Shown: piece after piece, positions 52,355 to 61,950 of the stretch
Layout of the letters: each line of letters begins with the position of its first letter
Position numbering within the stretch: the first letter of the stretch is position 1
Assembly (NCBI GenBank): GCA_019637395.1
Contig: JAHBVR010000003.1
Coordinates: 248,001 to 312,000 of the forward strand
Reading direction: 5' to 3'
DNA length: 64,000 nucleotides
From: Vulcanimicrobiota bacterium
Lineage (GTDB): Bacteria; Vulcanimicrobiota; Xenobia; Xenobiales; JADMJV01
The notes under the pieces: model-generated
Seen by the model: the letters and a program-made list of their open reading frames with translations, nothing else
The model's database searches: none
What the model was told of the DNA's origin: nothing
Position numbers and translations under genes: made by a program

Positions 52355-52705
52355 CTACTTCTTGACCAGTTCGACCGGTCCGTGGTCATCACAGTGGCCG
52401 TCGTGGGGGTGATGCAGGTGGCCGTCGACCAGGTAGCAGATGTGATCGCCGTGGGGTACCGCTTCGTGGCCGCAGCCGGGGCCGTGGACGTGATCGGCGG
52501 GATGGCTGCCGCAGACGTGGCCGGGCGTGCAGCCGTCGGGGTTCTTGGCCGAAACTTCGATGGCGTGATGCTCGACGGCGCCGCCCTCCTTTTGATGGTG
52601 AAGATGGCCGTCGTGCAGATAATCGACATGGTCGCCGTGCTTGATGGCGGTGTGGCCGCAGCCTTCACCGTGATTATGATCGTGATGGTCGCAATGATGA
52701 CCCAT
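52355..52705 (-). CDS. Histidine-rich putative metal-binding protein
   Basis: Predicted 116 aa from ATG 52705, with GGAGGTG eight bases upstream. The sequence opens 'MGHHCDHHDHNHGEGCGH' and contains two related blocks, 'CGHTAIKHGDHVDYLHDGHL' and 'CGHEAVPHGDHICYLVDGHL'. About one residue in four is His, with several Asp and Cys, so it should bind Zn, Ni or Cu ions. There is no signal peptide, so it is probably cytosolic and may store or buffer metal. It is divergent from the crotonase gene. Confidence 0.8.
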   Translation of the reverse strand: MGHHCDHHDHNHGEGCGHTAIKHGDHVDYLHDGHLHHQKEGGAVEHHAIEVSAKNPDGCTPGHVCGSHPADHVHGPGCGHEAVPHGDHICYLVDGHLHHPHDGHCDDHGPVELVKK

Positions 52706-52787
52706 GATTGGACACCTCCGGTATATTCGTGGGGCTGGATTTGTGATTTCGGAAAGATGTTCCTCCCCCACCCGAGAACGGGGCCCC

Positions 52788-53546
52788 ATGCAGACCATTA
52801 AATATTCATGCGACGAACGGGGCGTGGCGACCGTTCTGATCGACCGACCGGAAGTCCACAACGCCTTTAACCTGCAGGTGGTGGAAGAGCTACATCAGAC
52901 CTTCCGCGACCTCCCGGAGAATGTCCGGGTGGTGGTGCTGCGCGGCCAGGGCAAGAGTTTCTCCGCCGGCGCCGATGTCGAATGGATGCGCGGCCAGGCC
53001 GTGGCCGGCGAGGAGGAGAATCGGCGGGGTGCCCGTCAGATGGCCGAAATGTTCCAGGCCATCGATAACTGCCGGTGCCCGGTGCTGGCTGTCATTCAAG
53101 GAGCGGCTCTGGGCGGAGGAACGGGCCTGACCTGCGCGGTCGACATCGCCATCGCCGGCCCCAAAGCTCTCTTCGGCTTCACGGAAGTCCGGTTGGGCAT
53201 CGTGCCGGCCGTGATTTCCCCTTACGCCATCCGCCGCCTGGGCTACTCCAAGGCCAAGTTGCACTTCCTCCTGGGCGACCGCATCAACGCCGAGGACGCC
53301 TACCGCCTCGGCCTCATCCACTACCTCAGCCCGGACCCGGAGGCCCAGCTCCAAGAAGTGCTGGGACACCTGCTGGCCGGCAGTCCCGCCGCCCAGGCCC
53401 GCACCAAGCGCTTGGCCCGCACCAGCTACGAACTGGAAGACCCCACCGACTTCACCATCGAACAAATCACGGCCGCCCGCGCCCATCCCGATGGGCGCGA
53501 GGGCCTGAGCGCCTTCCTGGAAAAACGCCCGCCCAACTGGACTTGA
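52788..53546 (+). CDS. Enoyl-CoA hydratase/isomerase (crotonase) family protein, methylglutaconyl-CoA hydratase-like
   Basis: Predicted 252 aa from ATG 52788. Crotonase landmarks are 'GVATVLIDRPEVHNAFN', the oxyanion segment 'GKSFSAGADVEWM', 'QGAALGGGTGLTCAVDIAIA' and 'FGFTEVRLGIVPAVISPYAI'. The first catalytic Glu of classical enoyl-CoA hydratase ('GGGCEL') is replaced by 'GGGTGL', while the second Glu ('TEVRLG') is kept. The 'VGL/TGL' plus 'PAVISP' combination resembles methylglutaconyl-CoA hydratases of leucine breakdown. The exact substrate is uncertain. Confidence 0.88.
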   Translation: MQTIKYSCDERGVATVLIDRPEVHNAFNLQVVEELHQTFRDLPENVRVVVLRGQGKSFSAGADVEWMRGQAVAGEEENRRGARQMAEMFQAIDNCRCPVLAVIQGAALGGGTGLTCAVDIAIAGPKALFGFTEVRLGIVPAVISPYAIRRLGYSKAKLHFLLGDRINAEDAYRLGLIHYLSPDPEAQLQEVLGHLLAGSPAAQARTKRLARTSYELEDPTDFTIEQITAARAHPDGREGLSAFLEKRPPNWT

Positions 53547-53564
53547 ATATGCTACAGTTGAGAG

Positions 53565-53819
53565 ATGAGCTACCTGATTGAGTTAGACGAGAGTGGCCGC
53601 CTCGCTCTGCCGGCGGAGGTCCGTCGAGAACTGGGCCTGAATGCCGGAGACCGTTTAGTCCTCGAGATTCGCCCCGATGGCCTGAAACTCTCCAGCGCCA
53701 GAGCACGAGTGGAAGCTGCGCGTGGCATCTTCAAGCACATCGAGCCCGGGAAAATTTGGTCCGATGAACTGATTCAGGAAAGACGCCGGGAAAGCGCGCT
53801 TGAGCAAGACGGTCCTTGA
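53565..53819 (+). CDS. AbrB/MazE-type antitoxin
   Basis: An 84-aa swapped-hairpin AbrB DNA-binding protein: 'ELDESGRLALPAEVRRELGL' then 'NAGDRLVLEIRPDGLKL'. The C-terminal tail ('IWSDELIQERRRESALEQD') is the toxin-binding segment of VapB-like antitoxins. It overlaps the following VapC reading frame by 20 bp. That toxin appears inactivated, so this antitoxin may be an orphan. Confidence 0.88.
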   Translation: MSYLIELDESGRLALPAEVRRELGLNAGDRLVLEIRPDGLKLSSARARVEAARGIFKHIEPGKIWSDELIQERRRESALEQDGP

Positions 53820-54183
53820 CTCATCGGCAGTTCTCGCTTACTTGCGGGATGAACCGGGGCTGAGAACGTTGAAGTCGCGTTACTGCACGGTGGAGCCATT
53901 AGTTCCGTCAACTGGGCAGAAGTTACTGCCCGTTTCGCTCTGGCGGGTCAGAATCCACATGAGATTGATGCACTTCTTGAGGAAGGAGCTTTGCTGGCTG
54001 GAGGAGTTCTCGTTAGACAGTTTGGAAACGGCTATCTTGAGGCCTCGGACACGCCATCTCGGGTTGTCTTTGGGCGACCGGGCCTGCCTGGCCCTGGCGC
54101 GACGGCTGGGGGTACCGGTGTTGACTGCGGATCGGATCTGGTTACAACTGGATTTGGGCCTGGAGATCGCCTGTATCCGCTAG
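53800..54183 (+). pseudogene. Frameshifted VapC PIN-domain toxin
   Basis: The frame from 53800 begins as a normal PIN domain ('TVLDSSAVLAYLRDEPG') and ends as one ('HLGLSLGDRACLALARRLGV', 'PVLTADRIW'). Between about 53862 and 54010, however, it reads nonsense. In that interval another frame gives the expected text: 'GAISSVNWAEVTARFALAGQ' and 'HEIDALLEEGALLAGG'. Loss of one base near 53862 and a compensating change near 54010 explain this. The ORF stays open, but the central helices and a catalytic Glu are lost, so the toxin should be dead. Confidence 0.75.
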
Positions 54184-54290
54184 CCAGACTTATTGAATAT
54201 TTATCAAGCCCAGGGAGGATCCCCTCCGCTCCCGGAGAACTTTGAGCACGAAAATTTTTCATCCTTACAAAGACATAGAGGAACCACGCC

Positions 54291-55538
54291 GTGCGAAAAA
54301 TGGAAGTGCTCACCGCCCTGGACATCGGAACCAGTAAAGTTGCCTGCGTCATCGGCGAGGCGACTTCCGATGGCGAACTGCAGATCGTGGGCGCCGGCAT
54401 CAGCCCCTGCCTGGGACTGCGCAAGGGTGCGCTGGTCGACCCCGAGCAGACGGTCCAGGCCATCGAGGCGGCCGTGGAGGAAGCCGAGCGTGAAGCCGGC
54501 TACCCCGTCACCAACGTGGTGGTGGGCCTGACCAGCGAATATCTGAGCTCCCTGCCCAGCCACGGAGTCTGGGCCATCTCCAACTCCGATGGCGAAGTGA
54601 CCACCTCGGACGTACGCCGGGTGGTGGAAGCCGCCCGGCTGGTGGGTATCCCCAGCGATCGCGAAATCCTGCATATCGTGCCTCGAGGTTTTGCCGTGGA
54701 CGGCCAGAACGGCATTCGTAACCCGGTCGGTTTATCGGGTGTGCGCCTGGAGGTGGACGCCCACGTGGTGGCCGCTTCCAGCTCGTTCCTGCAAAATATG
54801 TGCAAGACCGTGCAGCGGGCCAACCTGGAAATCGACCCGGACGGCTTGATTTCTGGCGCCATCGCCTCGGCCCTGGCGGTTCTCACCGAAGAAGAACGCA
54901 AACTGGGCACGGCCATGATCGATATCGGAGCCGGCACCTTGGACCTGGCCGTCTATTGCGAAGGCGAAGTGGGTCACTCGGCCGTGCTGCCCGTAGCCGG
55001 CGACCTGCTCACCCACGATCTGGCGCGCTTCTTCCGTATCCCGCCCAGTCAGGCGGAGCGCCTCAAGCTGGAAAAGGGCCTGGCTTCGCCGGAGTTCCTG
55101 GAGCAGAACGCCGATGAGCTGCTGCAAGCCAAGACCCTGAGTGGGGAGGGCGTGGTGGAAGTGCCCCGCGGCCAGATGGCCGAAGTGCTGGAGGCCCGCC
55201 TGCTGGACATGTTCGAATGGGTCGGCGGCGAATTGCAGCGAGCCGAGCGCCTGGGCCTGGTCGTCTCCAGCCTGGTGCTCACGGGCGGGACTTCGCAACT
55301 GCCCGGCATCGCCCAGCTGGCCCACCGCGAGCTCAACATGCCCTGCCGCGTAGCCTGCCCTTGTTATCCACAGGGACTCAGCGATGCTCTGGCATCACCG
55401 ATTTTCTCCGGATCGATCGGCCTGTTACTCCACGGCGCCGCGCGGCGCTTTCTGCCCCAGGACAAAGGCGAGGTCAAGTCGTCCAAACTTCGCCAGGTCG
55501 TGCACTCGGTGAGTCGCTGGCTGGCCGAAGTCTTCTAA
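54291..55538 (+). CDS. ftsA: Cell division protein FtsA
   Basis: A 415-aa actin-like ATPase that tethers FtsZ to the membrane; GTG 54291 (or ATG 54300) has AGAGGA upstream. Motifs are phosphate 1 'TALDIGTSKVACVIGE', the SHS2/1C insert with 'VVVGLTSEYLSS', phosphate 2 'AMIDIGAGTLDLAVY', adenosine 'SSLVLTGGTSQLPGIAQLA' and a C-terminal amphipathic helix 'LRQVVHSVSRWLAEVF', the membrane anchor. The usual neighbours ftsQ and ftsZ are absent here; nrdR follows after 6 bp. Confidence 0.92.
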   Translation: MRKMEVLTALDIGTSKVACVIGEATSDGELQIVGAGISPCLGLRKGALVDPEQTVQAIEAAVEEAEREAGYPVTNVVVGLTSEYLSSLPSHGVWAISNSDGEVTTSDVRRVVEAARLVGIPSDREILHIVPRGFAVDGQNGIRNPVGLSGVRLEVDAHVVAASSSFLQNMCKTVQRANLEIDPDGLISGAIASALAVLTEEERKLGTAMIDIGAGTLDLAVYCEGEVGHSAVLPVAGDLLTHDLARFFRIPPSQAERLKLEKGLASPEFLEQNADELLQAKTLSGEGVVEVPRGQMAEVLEARLLDMFEWVGGELQRAERLGLVVSSLVLTGGTSQLPGIAQLAHRELNMPCRVACPCYPQGLSDALASPIFSGSIGLLLHGAARRFLPQDKGEVKSSKLRQVVHSVSRWLAEVF

Positions 55539-55544
55539 GGCAGA

Positions 55545-56027
55545 GTGCGTTGCCCGTATTGCTATAGTGTAGACAACCGGGTGCTGGATTCGCGCACGGT
55601 GGAGGACGGCACGGCAATCCGGCGCCGCCGCGAGTGCGAGAAGTGCCAGAATCGTTTTACCACCTATGAACGCGTGGAAGAGTCGCTGCTGGTGGTGGTC
55701 AAGAAGGACGGCAAACGCGAGAAATTCGACCGTCAGAAGATCCTGGCCGGGCTGGTGCGCGCCTGCGAGAAAAGACCGGTGACCCTGGAGCAGATGGAGG
55801 CGATCGTGGTCTCCATCGTGCATCAGCTACGCCACTCCGGTCACGGTGAAATACCCTCCGAGGAAATCGGCAATCTGGTCATTGAACATTTAGGCCGCAC
55901 CGACGAAGTCGCTTACGTGCGATTTGCCTCGGTCTATAAGGAATTCAAGGACGTTAGCAGTTTTGCCGAAGAATTGAAAATTCTCCAGCAGCTGCGCGCC
56001 ACCGTGGCGCCCAAGACCGACGAATAA
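55545..56027 (+). CDS. nrdR: Transcriptional repressor NrdR
   Basis: A 160-aa protein from GTG 55545, with AAGG close upstream. Zinc ribbon Cys3/Cys6 and Cys31/Cys34 ('MRCPYC', 'RRECEKC') is followed by an ATP-cone domain ('VVVKKDGKREKFDRQKIL', 'YVRFASVYKEFKD'). NrdR senses ATP/dATP and represses ribonucleotide reductase genes through NrdR boxes. No nrd genes are in the window. It sits 6 bp after ftsA and 10 bp before the phosphorylase gene, so the three are likely co-transcribed. Confidence 0.96.
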   Translation: MRCPYCYSVDNRVLDSRTVEDGTAIRRRRECEKCQNRFTTYERVEESLLVVVKKDGKREKFDRQKILAGLVRACEKRPVTLEQMEAIVVSIVHQLRHSGHGEIPSEEIGNLVIEHLGRTDEVAYVRFASVYKEFKDVSSFAEELKILQQLRATVAPKTDE

Positions 56028-56037
56028 GAGGCTTATC

Positions 56038-57348
56038 ATGCTCCACCCGGTTCAATTGATTCTCAAGAAACGCAACGGCGACAAGCACACACCCGAGGAA
56101 ATTCGCTTTCTAATCGAAGAGTTGAGCAGTGGGCGCCTGGAAAACTACCAACTGGCCGCCTGGCTCATGGCCGTCTGGTTCCGCGGTATGGACCACGAGG
56201 AAACCGACGTGCTGACCCAAGCCATGATCGAGTCCGGCGATCAGGTGGATCTTTCCTCCATCGAAGGAGTGAAGGTCGACAAGCACTCGACCGGCGGAGT
56301 GGGCGACGGCACCACCCTGGTGGTGGCCCCCATCGTAGCCGCGGCGGGCGGCCGAGTGGCCAAGATGTCGGGGCGCGGGTTGGGGCATACCGGGGGCACG
56401 CTGGACAAACTGGAAGCCATTCCCGGCATGCGCGTCGACCTCAGTCAAAACGAATTCCTGGAGCAGGTGCGCAAAATCGGTCTGGCCGTCATCAGCCAGA
56501 CCGGCAAATTGGTGCCCGCCGACGGAGCCATGTACGCTCTGCGCGACGTGACCGGCACGGTCGACTCCATCCCCCTCATCGCCGCCTCGGTCATGAGCAA
56601 GAAGCTGGCTTGCGGGGCTGACGCCATCGTGCTCGACGTCAAGTTCGGCCATGGCGCCTTCATGAAAGAATTCGCCGACGCGCGCAAGCTGGCCGAGACC
56701 ATGGTGGCCATCGGCCGCCTGCGCGGGCGCCAGGTGCGAGCCGCCCTTTCCTCGATGGAAGAACCGTTGGGCAGCCAGATCGGCAACGCTCTGGAAGTGG
56801 ACGAAGGCATTCGCATTCTGCGCGGCGAGCGCCCGGGCACGGGCCTCGAGAAAGTGGCCTGTGAACTGGCCGCCCATCTGGTGGAAATGTCCAGCCGGGG
56901 CGTAAACCTCGAGGCAGCCCGCCAGCGGGTGGCCCAAATCGTCAGCAGTGGCCAGGCGCTGCAAAAGCTCGGCGACATGATCGAAGCCCAGGGCGGCGAC
57001 CGCCGCGTCTGCGACGATCCCGGACGATTGCCCCAGACCGCCCACAAAATCGAATTCAAGGCCGACAAGGCGGGGTTCCTGGGCGGCCTGGCGGCCGAAA
57101 CCATCGGCACCGCCGCCATGTGGCTGGGAGCCGGACGGCGCACCAAGAGCGACCAGATCGACCCGGCCGTGGGCATCGTGCTCCAGGTGGAAAAGGGAGA
57201 CCCGGTTGAGGTCGGACAAACCCTGGCCACTCTCCACGTAAACGACCAGACCCACCTGGGAGCCGCCCAGCACGCCCTCCACGGCGCGTTCCACATCGTG
57301 CCGGAGCCACCGCGGCAAGAGCCCCTCATTCGCGACATGATTTTATAG
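56038..57348 (+). CDS. Pyrimidine-nucleoside phosphorylase (thymidine phosphorylase family)
   Basis: A 436-aa protein that cleaves uridine and thymidine with phosphate. It shows 'ILKKRNGDKHTPEEIRFLI', the phosphate and nucleoside loop 'VKVDKHSTGGVGDGTTLVV', 'KMSGRGLGHTGGTLDKLEA', 'YALRDVTGTVDSIPLIAAS' with its catalytic Arg, and a C-terminal PYNP_C domain from about 345. The length is normal for pdp/deoA-type enzymes. Pyrimidine-nucleoside versus thymidine specificity cannot be told from sequence by eye. It is part of the ftsA-nrdR run. Confidence 0.94.
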   Translation: MLHPVQLILKKRNGDKHTPEEIRFLIEELSSGRLENYQLAAWLMAVWFRGMDHEETDVLTQAMIESGDQVDLSSIEGVKVDKHSTGGVGDGTTLVVAPIVAAAGGRVAKMSGRGLGHTGGTLDKLEAIPGMRVDLSQNEFLEQVRKIGLAVISQTGKLVPADGAMYALRDVTGTVDSIPLIAASVMSKKLACGADAIVLDVKFGHGAFMKEFADARKLAETMVAIGRLRGRQVRAALSSMEEPLGSQIGNALEVDEGIRILRGERPGTGLEKVACELAAHLVEMSSRGVNLEAARQRVAQIVSSGQALQKLGDMIEAQGGDRRVCDDPGRLPQTAHKIEFKADKAGFLGGLAAETIGTAAMWLGAGRRTKSDQIDPAVGIVLQVEKGDPVEVGQTLATLHVNDQTHLGAAQHALHGAFHIVPEPPRQEPLIRDMIL

Positions 57349-57666
57349 TGAAGGATTCCTCCTGCACGAAAGAGAAAATCCAACCTGGCGGTACGCGAAA
57401 GAGTCCAGGGCCAAATCATGCGCCGGTCCACCTTGAGCAGCGCCAGAGGGTCTCCGTCCTCGGTTGAAAATCTACCCCGCATCCGTCGGGAGAGAACAAG
57501 AAACGAATTTTCGCCGGCGACGAGATGAAGATTTTTGGGTTGAATTCGTCCATAGAGTCATCTATGCGGGGACCGCGTCGTCCCTGTCTCCCATCCTCTG
57601 GCCTGAGGGCGCGCTTTGGGGAACCTGTTCTGCGCTCCGCTATACAATGGAGGATTTAGATACACC
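57349..57666 (+). promoter_or_regulatory. Intergenic region with putative promoter and T-box-like segment
   Basis: No gene is apparent in these 318 bp. A putative promoter is TTGGGG (57616-57621), a 19-bp spacer, and TATACA (57641-57646), just before a GGAGG at 57649-57653. At 57568-57585 GGGGACCGCG is directly followed by TCGTCCCT. This resembles the T-box antiterminator core (GGNACCGCG) and forms a GGGAC/GTCCC hairpin. No specifier stem or terminator U-run was found, so a functional T-box is doubtful. Confidence 0.35.
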
Positions 57667-59529
57667 ATGTTCCAGGCGGTACGAGGCACCAGCGATCTGC
57701 TCCCGGCTCAGCTATCGGCTTACCGGCAGCTCGAGCACAAGGCGATGCAACTGGCCGAAAAATACGGATTCCAAGAAATCCGCACCCCCCTATTCGAGAA
57801 AGCCGACCTGTTCGTGCGTGGCCTGGGAGTCATGGCCAGCATCGTCGAGCGGGAACTCTGGACTTTCAACGACAAACACGGCCAGAAACTGGCCCTGCGC
57901 GCCGACATGACGCCCTGTGTGGTGCGCGCCTACCAGCAGCATCGCATGAACAAAGAAAGTGGGCTGACCAAGCTCAGCTACGTCGGACCCGTGTTCCTGC
58001 TTGGCAAAGAAGGCAACGAACCCAGCCGCCAGGCTCATCAATTCGGCGTCGAGGTCCTGGGCAACGATAGTCCGGCGCTGGACACGGAGTTGCTGGTGAT
58101 GGCCCTGGAGTTCTGTGAAGCCATTGGTCTTACCGGCATCAAGCTGGAAATCAACTCGCTAGGTTGCGAAAAGTGCCGCCCCGCCTACCACGACGCCCTG
58201 CGCGAATTCTTCGCCTCGCGTCAGAACGAGCTTTGCCAGAACTGCAAGCGCAAATATCGCAACCACCCGGCCTGGGTGCTGTCCTGTCCGGAAGCCGGTT
58301 GTGAGTCTCTGGCGAATCTGGCCCCCACCATCCTGGGGCTGCTCTGCCAGGACTGCAAAACGCACTTTAATTCGCTCAAGCATTTGCTCCAGGAACTGGA
58401 TCTGGAGGTTTCCTTCAATCCGCGTGTGGTTCGCGATCTGGAATACTACAACAGCACCGTTTTCCGCATCTCGGTCAATGGCCGCACCGTGGGCATGGGC
58501 GGGCGTTACGACGGTCTGGTGCAGCAACTGGGCGGCAGCGACACGCCGGCGGCTGGATTTGCGATGTATCTGGACGAACTGGTGGCGCTCCTGCCGGCTG
58601 GAGAAGCGCCTGCCGAAGATCTGGATTTCTTATTCCTGCCCGAAGGCCCTGAGTCCACCAAGGCCCTGCTACCGGTAGCCCTCCGGCTGCGCAAGGCCGG
58701 CGCCCGCGTGGAAGTGATCTACCAGAATCAAGGAGAGCTGCCGGAAGCCCGCTGGCACATCAAGCTGGCGGAAGTCAACGCTCTGCGCGGTCAGGTGGAA
58801 ATCGTAGACCAGGATAGCCGCCAGCAAGAGAAGTGCAGCGCAGAGCGCCTGCTGGCCCGCTTGCAGCACATGCTCGGGCAGGGCCAGCGCGACGGAGACG
58901 GCGAGGGGCGCGGCGCCCGCCGCCGCCTAAACCGCCTGCGCGGCAAGGATCGGGACCGCGATCGCGAGCTCCAGCGGCGCCCGCACGACGACCCACCGCC
59001 GCCCAGCCATAGCGAAAGCGGCGAGGAGACCGAGGAAGCCGGCGAGGGGGATGGCGAGGGGCGCCGTCGCAAGCGCCGCCGCCGGCGCCGTGGCGAGGGA
59101 GAAGACAACGCTCCCGAGCCGCAGGCTACCGAAGATCGGGAAGAGCCGCGCCGTGAGCGCGGCCGCCAACACGAGGATCGTCCCGAGCGCCAGGACCGTG
59201 ACCGCGATGATCGACCTGAGCGTAACGAGCGCCCCGAACGCTTCGAGCGGCCCTCTCCCACCCCTCGGCAAGAACCCCAACCGGCCAAGGCTTTCATTCC
59301 TTCGTTATCGTTGGCTGGCGGCAAGGTCGCCCCGCCGGTGGCCAAAGCCAAGCCCGCTCCCAAGGTGGAGGAAGCCAAGGCCGGCTCGGCCCCCGCGGCG
59401 GCCCTGGGCAACCTGAACTGGTCGATCAAAACCAAAGCCAACGGGCAGTCAGTCGACGATGAGCCGGATAACGCTCCCCAGGGTCAGGATCGAGCCCTTT
59501 CGCGGCGTCGCCCGGCCCGCCGGAGGTAA
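57667..59529 (+). CDS. Histidyl-tRNA synthetase-like protein, catalytic arginines missing, long charged C-terminal tail
   Basis: Predicted 620 aa from ATG 57667. Residues 1-310 align with the HisRS core ('GTSDLLPAQLSAYRQLE', 'LALRADMTPCVVRAY', 'NSLGCEKCRPAYHDAL', 'GMGGRYDGLVQQLGG'). Motif 2, normally FRxERPQ, reads 'VFLLGKEGNEPSRQ', so the catalytic Arg is Leu111. Motif 3, normally GLER, reads 'AMYLDELV', so its Arg is Glu304. The histidine-A motif 'VRDLEYYNSTVF' keeps its Arg. Residues 315-405 are a weak anticodon-domain remnant. Residues 408-620 are Arg/Asp/Glu/Pro-rich and disordered. It may be a HisZ-like ATP-phosphoribosyltransferase partner or a regulatory paralogue. Automatic pipelines would call it hisS. 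Confidence 0.85.
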   Translation: MFQAVRGTSDLLPAQLSAYRQLEHKAMQLAEKYGFQEIRTPLFEKADLFVRGLGVMASIVERELWTFNDKHGQKLALRADMTPCVVRAYQQHRMNKESGLTKLSYVGPVFLLGKEGNEPSRQAHQFGVEVLGNDSPALDTELLVMALEFCEAIGLTGIKLEINSLGCEKCRPAYHDALREFFASRQNELCQNCKRKYRNHPAWVLSCPEAGCESLANLAPTILGLLCQDCKTHFNSLKHLLQELDLEVSFNPRVVRDLEYYNSTVFRISVNGRTVGMGGRYDGLVQQLGGSDTPAAGFAMYLDELVALLPAGEAPAEDLDFLFLPEGPESTKALLPVALRLRKAGARVEVIYQNQGELPEARWHIKLAEVNALRGQVEIVDQDSRQQEKCSAERLLARLQHMLGQGQRDGDGEGRGARRRLNRLRGKDRDRDRELQRRPHDDPPPPSHSESGEETEEAGEGDGEGRRRKRRRRRRGEGEDNAPEPQATEDREEPRRERGRQHEDRPERQDRDRDDRPERNERPERFERPSPTPRQEPQPAKAFIPSLSLAGGKVAPPVAKAKPAPKVEEAKAGSAPAAALGNLNWSIKTKANGQSVDDEPDNAPQGQDRALSRRRPARRR

Positions 59530-59531
59530 CC

Positions 59532-59990
59532 ATGCAAGAACCTGTTGAATTGGCGAGGGAATTGGCCCGCATCGCTCGCGAAAATCAGTTGGCGGAAATC
59601 GAATATCGGGAAGAGAACACCGTTCTGCGGCTGATTTTCGAACCCAAGAAGAAATTCGTGCAGGCGGCGGCTGTGGCCGCCGTCCCTCCTCCCTCGACCA
59701 CGGTGGTGCTGGAGGAAGTGGCGGTGGCCACTCTGCCCACCGCCCCCGCCGGCTTGACCATCAACAGCCCGCTGGCCGGAGTCTTCTATCGCGCTCCCCG
59801 CCCCAACTCGCCCCCCTTTGTGGAAGCCGGCCAGCAGGTGGCCACGGGGCAGACGCTGTGTATCGTGGAAGCGATGAAGTTGATGAACGAAATCACCGCC
59901 GAGGCTCCTTTGAAAGTGCTGCGCGTGCTGGTAGAGAACGGACAGGTGGTTGAGGCGGGGCAGGCTCTGTTCGAGTACGAAGCCCGCTAG
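59532..59990 (+). CDS. accB: Biotin carboxyl carrier protein of acetyl-CoA carboxylase
   Basis: A 152-aa protein from ATG 59532, two bases after the previous stop. The N-terminal helix 'ELARELARIARENQLAEIEY' and a Pro/Ala linker lead to the biotinyl domain, with the modified Lys116 in 'CIVEAMKLMNEI'. It carries carboxyl-biotin between AccC and AccD/A in fatty-acid synthesis. accC, normally next to it, is missing; an ABC transporter gene follows. Confidence 0.94.
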   Translation: MQEPVELARELARIARENQLAEIEYREENTVLRLIFEPKKKFVQAAAVAAVPPPSTTVVLEEVAVATLPTAPAGLTINSPLAGVFYRAPRPNSPPFVEAGQQVATGQTLCIVEAMKLMNEITAEAPLKVLRVLVENGQVVEAGQALFEYEAR

Positions 59991-59994
59991 GTCC

Positions 59995-61884
<1,890 letters not shown>

Positions 61885-61950
61885 AATTTCTGCAGGTCTC
61901 TACTGCGCAGGCGATAAAAGAATCAGCCCCGTCTATAGAGGAGTGACTTG

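Noticed and set aside
56110-57318. 402-codon minus-strand frame opposite the nucleoside phosphorylase
   Set aside because: Antisense shadow; His/Gly/Val-rich text without family features.
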